Positions 5,131 to 6,472 of a stretch of DNA of 6,472 bases are shown here, piece by piece; position 1 is the first letter of the stretch, and the number at the start of each line of letters is the position of its first letter. The translations under genes were made by a program, and so were the position numbers. This DNA is from Oscillospiraceae bacterium. GTDB lineage: Bacteria > Bacillota > Clostridia > Oscillospirales > Oscillospiraceae. The stretch spans positions 1-6,472 of the forward strand of contig JAFYIF010000183.1 of assembly GCA_017538775.1 (NCBI GenBank). The letters run 5' to 3'. Under the pieces are notes generated by a model that was not told where the DNA came from, did no database searches, and saw nothing but the letters and a program-made list of their open reading frames with translations.

Positions 5131-5610
5131 ATGAAAAAGCTGACCGTGACGGCGCTTTGCCTTCTCGTGGCGTTCTTGTTGTTCGGCTGCGGGAAACAGG
5201 CTCAGACCAGTGGAGCCGAAACCGACGAAATGCTCGCGTTGAAAGAGACGTATCCGGAATACTTTGGTCTCTCCACATCGAAAGGCCTGGAGGTCTATGT
5301 CTGGCAGATCGTGCCCAACCGCTATTCCTTCGGCCTGCTGCCCGGAACGAACCGTGAGAAAACGTATGAAGAACTGTTTGGTATGAACGGCGTATCCGCG
5401 GAGGAAATGCGGGTCATTCTTTCCTCCTATGATATCGATGAGGAAGATGTTGTCATCATTCCCTGGCAAAACCCGGTTTCGAGTTATATCCCCGAGTATT
5501 GGATCAGGCTGAAAGACGAGGACCCCGCTTCGGTCGAAAAACGTCGGCAGGCGTATCTGGAGGGGATACGAGATATGCTGTTTGCGGCTGCGGATGCAAC
5601 GACGGAATGA
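5131..5610 (+). CDS. Predicted lipoprotein of unknown function
   Basis: From the ATG at 5131 the protein is 159 residues. It starts MKKLTVTALC, continues hydrophobic, and reaches a lipobox LLFGC with Cys at residue 20, so it should be exported and lipid-anchored to the outer face of the membrane. I recognise no catalytic domain. The mature part has a striking GLLPGTNREKTYEELF segment, then VSAEEMRVILSSYDI and VVIIPWQNPVSSYI, a pattern I associate only with uncharacterised clostridial lipoproteins. ATGs at 5122 and 5125 are alternatives; GAGGG (5116-5120) is too close for 5122, tight for 5125 and 10 nt from 5131. The gene is less GC-rich than the operon beside it, which suggests a different history. 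Immediately after its stop the sequence becomes the small-ORF remnant at 5611. Confidence 0.75.
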   Translation: MKKLTVTALCLLVAFLLFGCGKQAQTSGAETDEMLALKETYPEYFGLSTSKGLEVYVWQIVPNRYSFGLLPGTNREKTYEELFGMNGVSAEEMRVILSSYDIDEEDVVIIPWQNPVSSYIPEYWIRLKDEDPASVEKRRQAYLEGIRDMLFAAADATTE

Positions 5611-5688
5611 ACGGTCACCGTCATGATCCGTTTCACCCATTGTGTCAAGAGGGAATCAACTCCGTTGTTTTCGCAAAATACCAAGTGA
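5611..5688 (+). pseudogene. 3' fragment of a small ORF related to the one at 6411
   Basis: Directly after the lipoprotein stop, the same frame reads TVTVMIRFTHCVKRESTPLF and ends at TGA 5686-5688. The first ten residues match residues 11-20 of the ORF at 6411 (PVTVMIRFTH) except for T versus P. The start region is missing, so this is a truncated copy. An internal ATG at 5623 has no ribosome binding site. Confidence 0.5.
5612..5640 (+). repeat. 29-bp direct repeat, copy 1 (copy 2 at 6442-6470)
   Basis: This differs from 6442-6470 at one base (C5634 versus T6464), with the copies exactly 830 bp apart. The difference is synonymous (TTC/TTT, Phe) in the frame of the ORF at 6411. The core CGGTCACCG is nearly self-complementary. 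The copies bracket the toxin gene and its truncated antitoxin. Confidence 0.85.
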
Positions 5689-5883
5689 GCGGTTGCCACT
5701 GGTTCTGGCATTCACTTCCGGGAGACTCCGCTTTGTCACAACTACTTTTGCGTCCGGATTGCCTTTTGCGTACTCGACCGCCTCATGAAGGCTTTCAGAA
5801 AGAGAACCAAAGAAATCAAAATTGGAGAAATTACGCTCGATTTCCTCTTGAGAGAGTTCTGAATGAAAAATATGTTCTTCCAT
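5656..5883 (-). CDS. Truncated antitoxin lacking its helix-turn-helix domain
   Basis: The frame encodes 75 residues, of which about 59 look genuine: MEEHIFHSELSQEEIERNFS, then FDFFGSLSESLHEAVEYAKG and KRSLPEVNA. This is the N-terminal half of XRE-type antitoxins that follow RelE/HigB toxins. In intact relatives, as I recall them, a helix-turn-helix of about 45 residues comes straight after the KRSLP segment. Here the frame goes on with unrelated residues (RTSGNRSLGILRKQRS) and stops, with the break near 5706, where the sequence becomes the antisense of the small-ORF remnant. AGGAGGA overlaps the toxin's end, and the ATG is 4 bp past the toxin stop, so the pair was one operon. It may still bind toxin but should not bind DNA. 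Its helix resembles GLEEAISYERG of the antitoxin at 670-987. Confidence 0.7.
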   Translation of the reverse strand: MEEHIFHSELSQEEIERNFSNFDFFGSLSESLHEAVEYAKGNPDAKVVVTKRSLPEVNARTSGNRSLGILRKQRS

Positions 5884-5887
5884 TTTC

Positions 5888-6220
5888 TTATCCTCCTGCT
5901 TTGATTTCCGTAATCAAATCCCGGATGCTTTTCTTCTGACTTTCCGTCAGGTTTTCCTGTACGTTCTTCGGGTATGCCAGGAGCAGATAGATGGTTTCCG
6001 CCTCAAAAATATCCACATAAATCACACGCGCACCGCCACGCTTTCCACGTCCTTCCATCTGGATACGCATTTTTCGCGCTCCTCCAGTTCCCGGAATCAC
6101 GTCGCCGCGCTGCGGATCGGCTAAAATCAGTTCTTGCAGGATGCGCAGCTCGTCATCGCTCATACCCATCGCGTACCAGCTCCTGCGGAATAAATCAGTT
6201 TCAACAAACTTCCTTTCCAT
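5888..6220 (-). CDS. RelE/HigB-family toxin (predicted mRNA interferase)
   Basis: The protein is 110 residues from the ATG at 6220. The pattern VETDLFRRSW, LRILQELILADPQRGDVIPG, TGGARKMRIQMEGRGKRGGA, RVIYVDIFEAETIYLLLAYP and a final LTESQKKSIRDLITEIK helix is characteristic of RelE/HigB toxins, which cleave mRNA on the ribosome. All parts of the fold are present, with no frameshift. The frame is open upstream to 6283, but that stretch is the promoter, so 6220 is the true start; only a weak GTGGGG precedes it. Toxin before antitoxin is the HigBA order. The partner antitoxin is truncated, so an intact toxin would need another source of neutralisation or reduced activity. Confidence 0.85.
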   Translation of the reverse strand: MERKFVETDLFRRSWYAMGMSDDELRILQELILADPQRGDVIPGTGGARKMRIQMEGRGKRGGARVIYVDIFEAETIYLLLAYPKNVQENLTESQKKSIRDLITEIKAGG

Positions 6221-6254
6221 AAAGTGCCCCACTGCGTTTTTTCTATCTAATCTC

Positions 6255-6283
6255 AGAATATACGATAATACCAGATTCGTCAA
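6255..6283 (-). promoter_or_regulatory. Promoter of the toxin-antitoxin operon
   Basis: On the minus strand: TTGACG (6278-6283), a 17-bp spacer, TATTCT (6255-6260). The start near 6249 gives a leader of about 28 nt to the ATG at 6220. No clear palindromic operator is visible; AT-rich alternatives such as TATTAT lie in the spacer. Confidence 0.6.
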
Positions 6284-6308
6284 GTAATTTTCACAACGAT
6301 TTCAGTGA

Positions 6309-6339
6309 TTGACTACAAAGGAATAGGGCCAGATATAAG
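6309..6339 (+). promoter_or_regulatory. Possible promoter for the small ORF at 6411
   Basis: TTGACT (6309-6314) is followed by GATATA (6332-6337, 17-bp spacer) or TATAAG (6334-6339, 19-bp). A second -10-like TATACT lies at 6363-6368 without a good -35. The 190-bp gap 6221-6410 is AT-rich and contains only these divergent promoter signals and a 6-bp hairpin (6382-6399) that touches the ribosome binding site of the ORF. Confidence 0.4.
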
Positions 6340-6410
6340 TGTATTTGTTTGTGCAGAATAACTATACTACATCATTCGGCATCTTGCTTGAACGCAAGAG
6401 GTGATGTCTT

Positions 6411-6472
6411 ATGCGGCTTACGTTTCACGTCGGACCGTTTCCGGTCACCGTCATGATCCGTTTTACCCATAA
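6411..6472 (+). CDS. Start of a small ORF of unknown function, cut by the window edge
   Basis: The ATG at 6411 is preceded by AGAGGTGAT (6397-6405), an excellent ribosome binding site at good spacing. The visible 20 residues are MRLTFHVGPFPVTVMIRFTH, and the frame is open at the edge. I associate a [IL]TFHVG…VTV start with short conserved ORFs seen around mobile DNA in Clostridia, but cannot name a function. The last ten residues recur in the fragment at 5611-5640, so this locus has been duplicated or recombined. GC is lower than in the cell-wall operon. Confidence 0.55.
   Translation, partial: MRLTFHVGPFPVTVMIRFTH
6442..6470 (+). repeat. 29-bp direct repeat, copy 2
   Basis: Matches 5612-5640 at 28 of 29 positions. 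Similarity stops at 6441 on the left, and the next two bases before the edge (AA versus TG) do not match. Just before it GACCG (6433-6437) can pair with CGGTC (6442-6446), a hairpin copy 1 lacks. Whether similarity resumes past the window cannot be seen. Confidence 0.85.

Noticed and set aside
4954..5640. Upstream extension of the glycosyltransferase-CsaB frame to an ATG at 5640
   Set aside because: It runs antisense through the lipoprotein gene and across the operon's own promoter and a terminator. The ATG at 4953 has a good ribosome binding site and starts the domain.
5499..5939. A 146-codon plus-strand open frame across the lipoprotein end and the antitoxin
   Set aside because: It is out of frame with the lipoprotein and antisense to the toxin operon, with Cys/Trp/His-rich noise.
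6221..6283. N-terminal extension of the toxin to an ATG at 6283
   Set aside because: The extra 21 codons coincide with the -35/-10 promoter, and the family begins at the ATG at 6220.
5612..6470. Integron attC sites or a phage attachment-site pair
   Set aside because: The 29-bp repeats lack the paired attC core motifs, no integrase is visible, and the repeat is explained by a shared coding sequence.
1..6472. CRISPR arrays, tRNA genes and rRNA
   Set aside because: I saw no regularly spaced repeats and no cloverleaf or rRNA signature on either strand by eye.

Overview
The window looks like chromosome from a high-GC member of the Clostridia, most likely an Oscillospiraceae-type gut anaerobe. 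This rests on a hemZ-type gene, a DUF1292 protein, a BofC-like sporulation protein, a CsaB-type pyruvyl transferase, strong Gram-positive ribosome binding sites and sigma-A-like promoters. No taxonomic search was possible. The backbone genes are visibly GC-rich. The right-hand ~1.3 kb (about 5105-6472) and the small island at about 500-990 are less GC-rich and read as accessory DNA.

Layout from the left: the 5' end of hemZ on the minus strand (1-381) has a promoter so close that its mRNA may be leaderless. Next is a plus-strand orphan antitoxin with an XRE helix-turn-helix (670-987). It is driven by a near-consensus promoter with two copies of an ACGCGT-centred palindrome, and an apparent leftover of its toxin gene precedes it. 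Back-to-back terminators separate it from a minus-strand structured RNA of about 200 nt that folds like 6S RNA (about 1060-1258). That RNA lies just downstream of a DUF1292 gene (1282-1557), which has its own promoter. An 82-bp REP/MITE-like inverted repeat (1652-1733) follows.

The centre is a minus-strand operon starting from a strong promoter at 5024-5052. Its genes are a 746-residue protein that joins a GT4 glycosyltransferase to a CsaB-like polysaccharide pyruvyl transferase (2713-4953), a PurN-like protein that appears to have lost its catalytic Asn/His/Asp (2093-2716, ATGA overlap), and a small BofC-like membrane protein (1735-2040). The ribosome binding site of the last gene is buried in the terminator hairpin of the one before. 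The first gene probably builds or decorates a pyruvylated cell-wall polymer; the role of the PurN-like protein is unclear.

The right end holds a plus-strand lipoprotein of unknown function (5131-5610), a fragment of a small plus-strand ORF, a minus-strand RelE/HigB-type toxin (5888-6220) whose antitoxin (5656-5883) has lost its DNA-binding half, and the start of another copy of the small ORF (6411 onward). The two copies create a 29-bp direct repeat 830 bp apart. The window therefore contains two related toxin-antitoxin loci broken in opposite ways: antitoxin without toxin on the left, and toxin with a truncated antitoxin on the right.
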